A stretch of DNA of 64,000 nt from Polytrichum commune. Taxonomy: Eukaryota; Streptophyta; Polytrichopsida; Polytrichales; Polytrichaceae. A program made the position numbers and the translations under genes. A model generated the notes under the pieces. The model made no database searches and was not told the DNA's origin. It saw nothing but the letters and a program-made list of their open reading frames with translations. Shown here piece by piece: positions 1 to 13,200 of the stretch. How positions within the stretch are numbered: position 1 is the first letter of the stretch; each line of letters opens with the position of its first letter. The DNA is taken from the NCBI GenBank assembly GCA_950295325.1, contig OX485806.1, positions 2,046,001 to 2,110,000 of the forward strand. Direction: 5' to 3'.

Positions 1-239
1 CGTCACAAAATTCAAAGTTAGTATGTATTTTTGATCTCACTTTCACTTAAACCATGCATATTCCCAAGGTTTTTCACAAGACAATGGCTTATTCCAATGT
101 AAATTGTCATTTGATATGTATGTGAAATATTGGATGGTCGATGTGGTTATTGCAAGTATAATTAACCACCAAGGAAATTAAAACTTATAAAAATCATTTG
201 TGTGTGAAATGGTTGTTGATTGTAATAAGGCGGATGCTA

Positions 240-715
240 AGAACCCCCTATGAACTTGTAGGGGGAGACAATTACGGGCAAGGGCAACCCCAAATTTTTT
301 TTGTGTTTTTCCTAACCCGACCAAAAATTGCTGCCCGCCTTGCCCAACTTCAAAAAAAATATTGCCTTTGCATTCGTGAAGGCCGCTTGTCCACAAATCA
401 CATATTGAGTGCACTTCACTTTCAAGGTCCAAAAAATGTAATATATATGTGAACTTCTGATTAGTAAATAAACAATTGATTGGGATTTCATTCCGCAAGT
501 GAAACCATCAATGAAGCATGTAATTAACTTGGAGGTCTTCTACATTACAAAATCCTCATTAACATTGAGGTTATAATTTTTGTGACTTACCATTGAAAGT
601 GTCTATCATTCTAAAATGAAATTTAAATTAGTGTGTTGATTTAGTACGTATATTTTATAATAGTTTAGGTAATGCCTTCTACTTTCACAAGTATTCATAT
701 GCATTCAAACTAATT
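240..715 (+). repeat. Dispersed repeat R2, copy 1
   Basis: Matches 46790-47240 in the same orientation over about 470 bp. Shared blocks include GGGCAAGG/CGGGGGCAACC, TTGAAGGCCGCTTG-like, CATATTGAGTGCACTTCAC, GAAACCATCAATGAAGCA and GAGGTTATAATTTTTGTGAC. No terminal repeats or coding potential were recognised. Confidence 0.8.
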
Positions 716-984
716 AAGCGTGATAATATGTAATGTTATAAATAGTGCTATTTGCAACTAAATTTTACCACGTAGGATAGTGGATTAACCTGGTTTGTAA
801 GGTTGACAAAATGATGCAATTAGTATTAGCTGCAGCTGTTCCCACAAGATATGCAGGTGTTGTTATGTGGTTTGTTTTTCGTGTTCTCCAACTTCTACCG
901 ATTGGATTTACACAACACTACTCGTGTTGTGTTAGCAAATCTACGATGAAACATCAGCAAAAACTGGATGGAAGTGCATGGTTG

Positions 985-1260
985 TTGATTTCTTAAATGA
1001 ATACATGAGTCCTCCCAATTGCATTCAATATAGGGTGTAGAGTAGATATTAATACTTGAAGACTAAGTCCAATCTCTTTTAAACATGTGTCTTTGTGATG
1101 TTTGCTCTTGGATCCTCACCGAACCACATACCAATCAAATATAGGGGCTCGGTTAAGAAAGCGAGTCACTTAAGATCCATCTACCTTATTAGTCATGCAG
1201 TCATGCTGGGGCTTATCTCTTTCAGGTCCCAACGCCCATGTGGCATAGTGTATGTCTTTT
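985..1260 (+). repeat. Dispersed repeat R3, representative copy
   Basis: Contains the family core AGTCCAATCTCTTTTAAACA, then GGATCCTCACCGAACCACAT and CAATCAAATATA. The same core recurs at about 15360-15600 (+), 15655-15780 (-), 21420-21570 (+), 22385-22690 (-), 23085-23215 (-), 27400-27570 (-), 28155-28480 (-) and 29440-29725 (+). It is a medium-copy non-coding element of about 300 bp in both orientations, probably a non-autonomous transposon. Confidence 0.75.
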
Positions 1261-2254
1261 GGCAATGAAGTACAATATTGTTTTATTTGTCCTAAAAGTG
1301 ATGGGGTCATGGCTCATCAATATCAAGGTTTAGAGCTTGAGGAAAGTTTTCCGTGACTCCTTGTCTATGTGATAGATTGAGTAAGAGGAATTATTTCAAT
1401 TGTGTTGATTGAAATAGAACACTTGTACATTGTGTATGATTTGCAATGGAATCTCGGTTTTGGCAATGTTAGTATAATATGAAGGTCACATAAGTGCCAT
1501 CCCTGCCCCGTGCACCTATACATGCAACACATCACTTTAACATGATCTTCTCACCTTTTTGAAATGGGAGAAGCAGTGGGACAACGGCCTCACCAACACC
1601 ACTTGGTTTATCATGTACGTCTCTATGATTTTCTCTATATGCCTCGTGTATGAATTGATGGCAACACATGTGTTAGATGATTGAAAGGGGAGTAGTGTTG
1701 AATGCCCTTCTCCTCTAAGTATCATGAATCAAAAAGTGTTGGGCCGAAGAGAGCGAGAAGCCTCACCAACATAGCGGTAGATACAAGTGAGCCATATGGA
1801 GAAGATAGGCAACTAGGTGAGGGGAGATGGGACCCAAAACCCCTAAAAACACCATGGAGGTCGGGAAATAACTGTTAAAAAACAATTGGTCTTAAATCCC
1901 CTTCCTACCCCAAACTTGGAAGTGAGCCTATGCCCGTGCGAACAGGCCAAGCCCTAGAAACAAGGGCAGTTTTAGCACTTAAGATTGGTGCAAACCGAAG
2001 TCAAGTGGGATTAGGCCTTTAGTCACTATTAAAGTTGGACGCATGACTACGGTTGTGAAGGCTTGGTGGTGAATCACTTGTGAGTCAAAAGCCATGCAAA
2101 AAGTTGAAGGAGACACACAAGACAAAAATGGATGGGTGATTGAACACCACACTTTAGGAAGCATTGGATAAGTACCTACATTATTAAATTACTGAATCTT
2201 CATTGCCTTATCAACACCACCTACCTTAGGTAACTCACTGGGCCACCTAGTGTT

Positions 2255-2990
2255 TGGGGAGAGTTTTGGGCATTGATCGGTCAAAATCCTATTGTTTCCA
2301 AGTCCAATCAGTTACGTGTTATGATCTTCCGGTTTTCCTTTATTGATTTGAGGTATATTCTACAGATTCTTTTGAAATGATGGGTAAATTTCATGGAGTC
2401 TTCAACTTCAATTGGTCATTTCTCAAATTCAACAAGTTTGTCTATACTTACATTGTTTTGTCTAATTAGTGTGGGTCACACTAATTCCCAATCATCTACA
2501 TTCTTTTTTATTATAATATTTGAAATATTGCACTATAATTTCCAGTGTGAAAAATTAGTATGTGCCTTTTTCGTCTGCATATTTGGATGAAAATCCAAGG
2601 CAAGGCAAGTTCTGTTAAATCACTAAAGTTAACCAAGGCAAGTCCTATAAAATTAATGTGGGCCACAATAGAACCCGACCCACATGAATTTTCCACCCAC
2701 ACTAATTAGACAAAATATTGGAGCGGTCGGTTCTCCCCATTCATTCATTGGGGCTCACTGGTTCCAATCATCACTGATCAAGAATTTTTGGGCATAATCG
2801 GTCGAGATCCTAAGTGTTTCCAAGTCCAACCAGTTACATGCTAACATCTTTTGGCTTTTCTTAATTAAATTGAGGCTTATTCCATACACTCCTCTAAAAT
2901 GATGGGTAACTTTCCTGAAGTCTTGAACTTGAACCGGTTATTTCTCAAACTCAGCCGGTTATTTCTTAAACTAGCAGCCGGTTGTCCTCG
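2255..2990 (+). repeat. Duplicated segment either side of the 260-bp MITE
   Basis: The segment 2262-2430 recurs, diverged, at 2790-2960. Both contain GGGCAT..ATCGGTC, TTTCCAAGTCCAA, AAATGATGGGTAA and a CTTGAACTT-like block. The MITE and about 60 bp on its right lie between the two copies. Confidence 0.6.
2456..2715. mobile_element. 260-bp MITE with perfect 20-bp terminal inverted repeats
   Basis: The left end TTTTGTCTAATTAGTGTGGG (2456-2475) occurs exactly inverted at 2696-2715. ATTG flanks both ends and may be a short target-site duplication. The interior is AT-rich and non-coding. Confidence 0.7.
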
Positions 2991-4242
2991 TCATTAGTGG
3001 CCATTTCTTTTGCACAGTAACCTGCTTAGCTGACGAGTCAGGCGCTTTCTTTCCATTATCCAACAATAATGTCACACCTCACTATTTCTTTTCTTTTCGT
3101 ACCTGCCGTGCCCGTCACCACCCTTCAATACCTGTCACCAGCCCGTCCTCAGTCTTTCCGGAAGCGTAGACTAGATTGTGAACTGCGTGTTCTCTTTCGC
3201 AGGAGCCAGCTCGAATAGCATCATGCTAAGCTTAATTCGGAATTTCGGACTCAGCCTATAGAAGACAAATCGCGCAGTAGAATCTACAAATCACATGGCT
3301 TTAGAAAGATTTGACTCGAGAAAAAGAGACGAGATTCTTCATAGAAGGATCCTTTTTGTGGAATTCTTTTACTGGATTTGAGGCTTTTTGTCGACAAACA
3401 TTCTTAACGGTGATCATCTCTAGGTACATTAACTTCGGTGGCAGCTCATGTACATCTAGCGGTGACGCCTGGGGTGGTATCATTTAGTTGATGTGTTCGC
3501 AGTTGGGAGTTGACAGGCCTGCTTTGTTGTGGGTTTTGGGTTTTGGATTTTGCGTTTTGTGTTTTATGTTTTGTGGTTTTCTTTTTGTTTTCGTTGGAGG
3601 CGCCAGTTTGTGAAGAGCTTGGGGATCGTAGAGAATTGGAATCGTCGTTGAGTTTTGGAAAATTTTGAATTCGGCGTTCTAGCCTCATGAAGATTACAAA
3701 GGCGGTGTTCAAGATTGTGAGAGAATTCGAAGCATAGGGGGGCCAGTTTCGATGGCTTCAGTCGCTTTTGGGACAAATGGGTTCTCGCTTTCACTGAGCT
3801 TCCGAGGTGAACTCTTCTAGGCAACCTTCGAGGGTGCCATTGGGAACTCCGAAGCCATCAAAACTAAAATCGCTTCATGTTCCTCTCCTCACCTACTTGT
3901 CGCTTGTATGCCTCGGCAATTCCAACAAAACCGAACCACTTTTTCACTTTCCGGCCTCAAATTTCGGAATGCTGCTTCTGCGAACTCAACAATCGTCGGT
4001 TCATACTCCAAGATTGGATTTTTGAGTGCAACATTTTGTGGATGAATGTTGCCAGGAAAGTAGCCCAACTTGCTAGTTGAATATTCATCAGCAACAATGT
4101 TCCTGCTTGCATGCACAGACCCTACCTCGAGATTTCAAACTTATTGCTACTTCAAGATTTCCAAGGTTATAACCACAATTTCAAGTCTGGATCTCAAGTT
4201 ACAAACCCAGGACCTGGAAGGTTCGAAATCGGCGCACAATTG

Positions 4243-7200
4243 ATGGTGACTATGAGGAGTATGATTGGCGGGTGCAATTTCGTAGCGGGGATGGTGTCAA
4301 ATGTTGCAAGGAAATTCCTGGCGTGGTGTGGTTTGGTGAAGAATCTGGGGTTGCAAAGGAAAGGCTCCTCCACCAGCAGTAAGTCGATTTTCAGCGAGGC
4401 TTTCAGCAGTGGGCTGTTGCCTGCACTCGGAGCCAATGTCAGCTCCCGGAACATCGTCCTCCGCAAATATGTCATCCACCCTTACAATCGCAGATACAGG
4501 TCACTCGTCCTCTCCACCGCAACTTTCATATCGAAATGACATTACATACATCGTACTTTAGAAATTTGGGACTTGAGAGGCTAGGATTTAGTAGGTGATT
4601 ATGAGCTGTGTGTGTGTATGTGTCATATTTGATGAAATTTATGTGTTAAATCACTTGAAAAGATAACAATCGTTTTCCCAATAATCTTCGGGGTTTCTCC
4701 AGGCAAGGGTTTAGTAGAGGTGATGATGAGCACTGTGTGTGTGTGTCCTATTTGATGACGTTTTATTGTTATGGTGTATTTTTGCCAGTAATTTCCAGCT
4801 TTGGTTGATAGTGTTGTTCCTCCTCTCCACCGCCCACTTCACTTGAAATATTTATCATTCATCTCTCCATAGAATTTTGGATTTCTTGAGGCAAGGGTTT
4901 AGTAGGTGATGCTGAGCAGTGTGTGTGTATCCCCTATTTGATGACATCTACATGTTAACTACTTGAAATGGTTAACATTCCTCTTTCCTTGGAATTCTCT
5001 GTTTCTTTAGGCAAGGGTTTAGCAGTTATTGACGAGTTGTGTGGGTGTGTGTGCGTGTTTGTGTTTCCTATTTGAGGACATCTGTTGTTGTGGTGTAATT
5101 TTTGACAGGTATTTCCAGCTATGGTTGATAGTGCTGGTCTTCTACTCGGCGTGGGTGTCACCCTTCGAGTTTGGGTTTATTGAGAATCCCCGGGGCGGCC
5201 TATTAGCCGCCGACAATGTCGTCAATGGGTTTTTCGGAATCGACATCATCCTCACATTCTTTGTTGCGTATCTTGACCCCAGAACATTCTTGATGGTGGA
5301 CAATTACAAGAGAATCGCTCTCCGGTATGACCCCACGTCGGAGCTATGACAATTTTTTTCTTCTGATTGTTAATATCGAAGCCCACGAACATCTCTACAT
5401 TTCTAACAAGAAGCGTGTTCAAACTGGTAACCAAACCACAGAGAGGGAAATGTGTCTTTCTTTCATGCCATTTTTCTGATATACACTAAACTTGATAGCA
5501 TTTGGTCAACGTGGTTTACCCTTTGCAGTTACCTGTCAACATGGTTCGCTTTGGACGTTGCATCGACAGTGCCATTTGGAGCCATAGCCTTTATATTCAC
5601 TGGGAAATACGGAAAGGGTTTCACGTACAGCTTGATCAACATGTTGAGGCTATGGCGACTGCGACGAGTCAGTGCCCTCTTTGCAAGGTACATACTCTTT
5701 CTTTGCAAGGAACACTACTTAGACATGAACCAACATTCATTTTCGTTCTTGTAGCTTATGTGTGTATGTAACTTAGTGGTCTATTTGCAGCATGTTATAT
5801 GATTCCGCAGGAGGTGCATAACAGTACTTAATTTCTGTACTCTGATGCAGGGTTGAGAAGAATGTGCGTTTTAGTTATTTTTGGACCCGGTGCATCAAGT
5901 TATTTTTGGTAAGTGCACTGCTTTGGCCACAGGACTTTGGGGATAGGAGATAGAATTGTGCATAACATGTCACCATCTCAAAAGAATGTTACGAACCATT
6001 CCAATGGGCCCAAGAAGTTGAATGTATTTATTACTTGATCGCTTCTCTTCGCAGGCATGTGCTAATCGCAGAATTCCAACACTTAACCATGGATCCCGTA
6101 GGGATTAAGACAAATGAGAACATCAGAGTAGTAAAACCATGGAACCGGTAGGGTTTATGACGGAAACAAAGAAGAAAACGGATTATGTCTTGCGATGTTG
6201 CATCAAACAAGTAGGTAGTGTGCGTCAGTGGTTCCTGGCATATTGATGGGAGATAGTTCCGGTTTCTGTTTCAATCATTAGTAGAAAACTATGCCCAAAA
6301 AAACCGCAGCTGAAATCGGTTGCGATTCTTTTGACCGGTCTGATCTGCAGTCGCTAAACGACTACAGGTTTTTCTTTTTGATTTTGTGACTGAAATTTTA
6401 AATTTTTTGGGGCGTGTAATATACCATTGGAAAGGTATTTCCAAGCCTTCCTTAACGGTATATTACACGCCCCCAAATTCCTAAATTATCAGTCGCTAAA
6501 CCAAAAAACAAATCTGCAGCCGTTTAGCAACTGCAGATCAGGCTGATCAAAAGAACTGCAGCCGATTTTGGCATAGTTTTCTACTAGTGAATTAAGTGAA
6601 GGGTTTAAGGCAAATGAGAACATCAGAGTAGTATAACCATGGAATTTGATGTGAGGTTTCAAGACAAGTGAGAACACCTATGGAATTCCATTTTAGGTGT
6701 CAAGACAAAAGTGGATATTGAAATAGTAACACCTGAAGGAAAGGGATTATGTTGCATCAAACAAGTAGTGTGAGTCAGTGTAGGTTCATGGCATATTGAT
6801 GGGAGGTGGTTCTCGTTTCTGTTTTAATGATGATGGAGACTTTTATTAACCACATTGAATTAAAGTGAAGGCAGTTTAGGTAATCTTGATAATTGCAACT
6901 GTGGTGCAGGTGACAGTTTTCGTTTGTCACTGTGCGGCCTGTTCTTACTACTTGCTTGCGGCAAGGCATCCAAAGAGCAAGGAATCAGAGACCTGGCTGG
7001 GGTCTGTGTTGCCTGACTTCAGGAATGAATCACTGTGGGCTCGCTACGTAACAAGCATCTACTGGTCCATTACCACACTTACAACTGTCGGCTATGGAGA
7101 TTTGCATCCAGTGAACCGAGGGGAGATGATTTATGACATTTTTTTCATGCTGCTAAATTTGGCACTCACTGCATACATCATTGGAAACATGACGAATCTT

Positions 7201-10200
7201 ATCACTCGTGTGACCGCCCGCACCCGAGACTATGTGAGTTCCTGATTCCTCAAAAATGTGCTGCGGACCCAAATTTTCAACTTGCTCTGCTTCTAAGATA
7301 GTTTTGCACATCCTTCAAGTTTGGTTTATTCACCAATGAAATGAATTTGATGTTAAGTCTGGGAAGCCAAAAGGGTTTATGGGACTAGGAGTGCATCAAG
7401 ATGGCGTCAATCAGGCTAATTCCCTTGAGTATCAGAGTGCAGTGGCCTCCCTTGAGATAGTAGCTAAGATCAACTTGTTGATTCAGTTGGAAGAAAGACT
7501 TGAGACTGCCTAGTATTACATTCTGAAATAGGGAAGGAAACCTATCTGAAATGGAGTTGTAAAGGGGACACTCCAACACAAAGTGTGCCTCATTTTCAAT
7601 TAATTTGTAAGAGCAACAGTGGCATGCTTTGTTATCTCTAGGGATTGGGATAGTCAACCACGGGCCAGTTTCAAAGTCATGCATGAGAAGTTGCACTGAC
7701 ATCAAATTGTGTTCTGTTGTGGGATCAGCGCGATACTGTGCAAGCACTGACAGAATTTGCCAATCGGAATCACTTGCCATATAAGCTTCAGGAACAAATG
7801 ATTGCCCATATGCAGCTCAAATTCAAGACAGAGAGTTTGCAGCACCAGGGCACCATGGCATCTCTTCCCAAGGCCATCCGCTCCTCCATTGCTCAGCACC
7901 TCTTTCTAGAAACTGTAGAAAAAGTATACCTTTTTCAGGGCACCTCATACAATTTTCTCACTCAGCTGGTGCGAAACACTGACATTTTTATTACAAGCTC
8001 TATATGAAGAAGTCCAAATGCTGCACTTTTCTCTTCCTCTGACTTGGATATGTGTTTAGGAAATTCAAGGTGGTCTCATTAGAGTATTTACGGTAATCTT
8101 AGGCGAGTTTGTGGATATTTTATGAAAGACCTGAACATGGTGAACTTGCAGCTCTGATTGGGAGGTATTGGCTTGCTATAAGTGATACCATGGTTGCTGA
8201 CATGATGGGTATTACTGTGGGAAAGGTGTCAGAAATGAAAGCAGAATACTTTCCACCCCGGGAGGATATTATACTCCTCAATGAGGCGCCCTCTGAATTC
8301 TACATCGTTGTGAATGGTTCAGCTGTAAGTTGGAGCCTTCCAGGTCTCAGTAAAAATCTTCTGTTGGATTGCCTTTTTCATGCAGGCGTTGTGATGACAT
8401 CATTGTAATTCTCAAAGGGTATTTGCCTTAGATTTCCCTGGCAATATTTAACAGGTTTTGAATGATGATAAAAAATTGCAGTGGCGTAAGTGCCTGACGC
8501 TAAGTAGGAGGCAGTGTAGTATGATTTTACATTGCTGTGGGAAATTCCATGCAGAACTTTGCCTTGTTTCATCTACTTTGAAATGTCAGTAACATTGACC
8601 CATATGGGAGCCAAGATATGTCAAGAATGATGAGTGATGGGTGATGGGTGCAGGACGTGTTAACTCACGGGGCTAATACTGATCAGGCAAGTTAGACTAC
8701 CATGCCTCTTGTTTTCACAATTCTCTCTTGGTTGTTCTCTTAGTTGATTGTTAATACTGGCTCCGTAAACCTGTGTTGGGGCTAAGAAGAGATGACTCTG
8801 ATGTTGCCACTGGCATGAATTATAGTGTTGCTTCACCTGCAAGTTGGTCCAAGTCGTCTATATCTAATCCCAAAGTGGCATCATGAGAATTCGATGGCTC
8901 CTAAAGAATACTGCCTTCTTTCAAAGGTGAACACCTTGAACAGGCGTGGACAAGCTGGCATGTACCTATCTCCCCCAAGGGCCAGCTCCTAGGATCCCAT
9001 AGTTGAAAATTTCCGGTTCACCCAGATATCCCCACTATGATTGGGTGGACCATGGGTGGTAGGGTGCACCGGAAATCAAGTGCTAGGAAGGTCACTCATC
9101 CGAGCACTCTTCCAGCCATAGGCAGCTTAACCTTGGAGTTCCCATGGGATCCAGGTTAAGGCCTTGGGTTTAAGCCACCCTAGAGTCGGGTTTATGTATA
9201 AGCTCAGCCCAAGGTTTGAGCATCACTCATTTACACCAGCCTCTTGGCTGGCATGATTTGTATCTCTTTACCACTATATTATGATATAGCTACATCCATA
9301 TAAGAGAAGGGTAGTTGAGAGGGCGTTTGTGGATTGGAGGGTCCAGGAACGAGGGTGGAAGCCCGAGTTCCTGACCTGAGAATCCAAAGGCATCCGAGGC
9401 AACTACCTTTCTCCGGCATAAAAACCAGGTGTTCCCAGACCCTTCTACTTGTTCCCAAACCCTTCCATTTATTCTCACTGTATACACTCCTTATCTAACT
9501 ACAGGCGTCCCTTCCACCCCCACAAGGTATCTCAAGAACCAAAGAGAAAATCTAGCCAGGGTTTTTACGTACTGATGATGAACTGTTTTGAAACAGATTC
9601 TGGTGACAGCCCATGCTGGGGATGTGATTGGGGAGATCGGTGTGTTGTGCTACATGCCACAACCATTCACAGTACGTAGCCGGAAGCTGTCGCAGCTGCT
9701 CCGCCTCGACCGGATTGTGTTTATGAACATTGTGCAGTCCTTCAAAGAGGATGGGCAGAGGATAGTGGACAATCTGCTCCAGGTAAGCACTGACCTCTTA
9801 ACAAATGTTTGACAATCTCTGCTCATTAGCATTTAGAAGTGGTGTTGCTTTACATCGCATGCTGCTGCCACAATTCTCCTGATTTTGCAGTTACTGACTG
9901 CAAAGAATATAGTTTTGCAACTAGCTCCAATGTCAGTAGCAACTGAAACTGCTTGCTTTATTTGGTTGTCATCAATTTTCATACGCTTGGCTACATAATA
10001 GATGCCTAGGTGATTGAGGCATGAATGCTGAGCATAGTCAAGTGGCAAGCTCTCATTAGCCGACACCTCATTGTTGCCCAACTTTGGACACAAAATCTTT
10101 TTCCATTTACCAAGATTCAATTGAATAGGTGTGTCCCCAATGGACTCATTCTTAGGTTAGCCAGATGACTTAAGAATCTTTCCATTTGCATTGGAACATA

Positions 10201-13200
10201 AATAGGCTACTTACTGTGAATAGTATATTTGTTGGTACTTATGATGCATTTAGAGAGATACATAATATTCAGGTTCTGGGGTGCAGCGGTTGCGAGAATC
10301 AGACGATCCACGGTTTAGCGAGCTGTCAACTGAGATTGAGTCACTCCTTGCTGACGGTGGGGAGCTCTCTCCTAGCCTGTGTTCAGTGGCTGCGGGTGGA
10401 AATGTGGAGGTCATGGAGCAACTGTTGAATAGTGGTGCAGATCCAGACAGAGCAGACTACAGTGGTCGAACACCTTTGGTATCTATAATATAACCTCTTA
10501 TTGCTAGAATTATTCAGATCCAGATGAGTTCTTATGTTATTGTAATTGAATATCTCAATACGTCATTCTTTATGCTGATTTGAAATTATTCCATTTTCTT
10601 CGTACAGGTCAAACAGAATTTGCTGTATTGAATTTATATATTCTTATGTATTCTTCAATATAAATTGTTGAATGCCAGCAACATAGTTCTCATGGGAATT
10701 GTGTTTCTTATGTTGTGCTCTTGCTTGAATCAGCTCATTGCATCCACCAAGGGTTACCTTGAATGTGTCAAACTCCTCCTTGACCACAATGCCGATGCCA
10801 ACAAGCCTGGTAATAGTCCACAACCCATCACATTGGCTTATGTATATTTTGTAAGCTATACTCCATGCACAAATTGCTGCATAATGTAGAGTGCTGAATA
10901 GGGGACCCCTCTCTCTCGTCTCTTAGTTTCTTGGGTTGCGATCTACTACAAACTTTACATAGCTCCGCTCCAGAGGATTTGCAATGGCCGAACAACCACT
11001 AGGTTGCGCTGTTTTAAGTTTCTTGTAGGGAAATTCAGAAGGATTGATCCCATATGTTTGGGTTTCTTACATTAAAAAAATGAGCAGGTAGTAACTAACA
11101 TTAGGGAGGTAGTGAGCCTAAAAGGTTGCATAAGGCCATGACCTGAGGAAATGATGGGTGGAGAGGGGCTTAACCAATGCCCTAAAGCTTTCTAATACTT
11201 TTATAATTTTTACGCTACTCTAAAAAAAAGACCTTATCTTTTATCACACTGCGTTGTCTAGTGGAGCGCTGGTTACCCCCAGGGTATTCTTTGACACCTT
11301 CTTGTGTGCACAGATGTGGATGGGAAGGTGCCACTAGTTGAGGCCCTCATTGCTCGAGACACCGCAACTGTGAAGCTGCTTTGGGAGAATGGGGCCACTT
11401 TGAAGAAGGCAGATCGGGGACGACTCCTTGGGCAAGCTGCACTCGACAGGAACACAGAGCTCATCAAGGATTACATAAATTATGGTGCTGATGTAAATGA
11501 ATCTGACTCTGAGGGCCTTACCCCTCTCCACATAGCTGTCATGGAAGGCCAAGTGGACATTGCCAAGATTCTCCTCTCTCTTGGGGCATATGCCCACATC
11601 AAGACAGACGAACGTGTCCCCACACCCTGTGAACTTGCATTACAAAACAACAACAATGCAGAGTTGATGACATTGCTGAGATCCGAGCCTGTTCGAGACG
11701 ACTCCTCGCATGGGGGTGGGTTACCCAAAGATTCCTCTGTATGGAAGAATTTAAGGAGAGGGAGCTCCACTGTCGACTTTCAGGTATTGCTCTCAAGCAT
11801 CTGTGAGCTTTCTTCTTCCTCTTCAATTTCTGGAATGAACGATTGATCAAATTTCAAGGGCTTACTGCTGGACATCATCAAACTGACAGTCTTGTTCACG
11901 TTATGGCAGATTAGCATGGCAGATTAGGTCCACAAGACTGAGCTTCAAAAGCCTCCTACTTGGAAGATGGATATAGGTCTACTGAAGGGGGTATTAGTTG
12001 TAGAGTACACATAATTCAGCAGCATTGTGGAGGGTGTGTTTATGAACAAGTTGATGATACATAGCTGATATCTGAACTGCCCTTGCTGACATGGCAGGCT
12101 CCCACTGGCTCAAAACAGGCCTGATATCCGCTTGAACATCGATCTTCATTTTCCAGTCTTACGTTTAGACCTTGCAAGGTTTTATATGGATCGTATTCGA
12201 CCTCATCATGGATGATTTCTGGATGATCTTTTGGCTTAAGAAGTTCAATCGTTGGCTATGTCCAATTGCAATTCGACACACTACTGTCACTACCAGGTCG
12301 CATGTATGGTCTCAAGGAGTTGCCTTACACAACTTGAGCTCAAGCTCAAGCTTGCAACTTCGGTGGGCCAAGGTAAAAGACATTTAGCCTTTACATGTGC
12401 CTGAGATGGTGGAAATTTGTCTCAAGGTTGGTCCCCGGTTATTTTGGATTGATTTTCAAGTTCTGGCTCAAACTTGAAAATCTATTTAAAATTAGAAGGA
12501 ACCAAGCTCCATCATCTTAGGCACACATATAAGGCTCACAGTCTTTTTACCTTGGCCCACCAAACTTGCAAACTTCCGCTTCAGCTCTGTAGCGCTGGGC
12601 CTTCAGGGCTTTGTGCTTTGCCCCGTACAAGCTGCCTGCTAATAATCCTGGAAGCCGGTCTCATCACAACAAATACCTAGTCCTTCACAATGAAAAGTAT
12701 CGATTCTTTGTCATCACCGTTCTGAACAGTCTTATGTGCGAGTTAATTAATAAATCTTTAATCTTGCTTGCAGCTTGCAACCACACCTCCACGAAGCCCT
12801 CCTTCAAGAAGGGGAGCTCTTTTGAGCAAGAAGACGACGATCAACACACTGATGCAGAAACAATCAAGTCGGGGGCGCCTCGCAAGCTCTTTGGGACATA
12901 AAGCCCTTCACCGGAATTTGAGCAGTAACCCATGGAATTTGAGGCGGGGCCGGGGTGCCATGGATTCATCACCATTGCAGGTTCAGGAGGAGCTCCCCCT
13001 TCGAGTCATCCTTCATTCTTGTCACCCATGGAGCACTGAAGCACAGGGAATGGGAAAGCTAGTGGCTCTACCTGATTCATTACAAGAACTCCTTCAAGTC
13101 GCAGGTACAATCAGACGCTCTTTTGCCTTTGTCCCATTTTACAGCTTACACAAATTGGGTGCTTTTGCACGTGATTTCCATCGGGAAAGGATTATGTTCT

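Larger units (their letters stand above)
1..4110. other. Gene-free region upstream of the potassium channel
   Basis: Apart from the dispersed repeats R2 (about 240-715) and R3 (about 985-1260) and the 260-bp MITE, no coding sequence is recognisable; the open frames are short and unlike known families. The 3.1-4.1 kb stretch is less AT-rich than the rest and probably contains the channel's promoter and 5' leader, but no motif pins down a transcription start. Confidence 0.5.

Noticed and set aside
7385..7780. 131-codon minus-strand open frame as a host gene
   Set aside because: Its N-terminal part is the reverse of channel exon 6 and the rest looks like a LINE tail; it has no start or context of its own.
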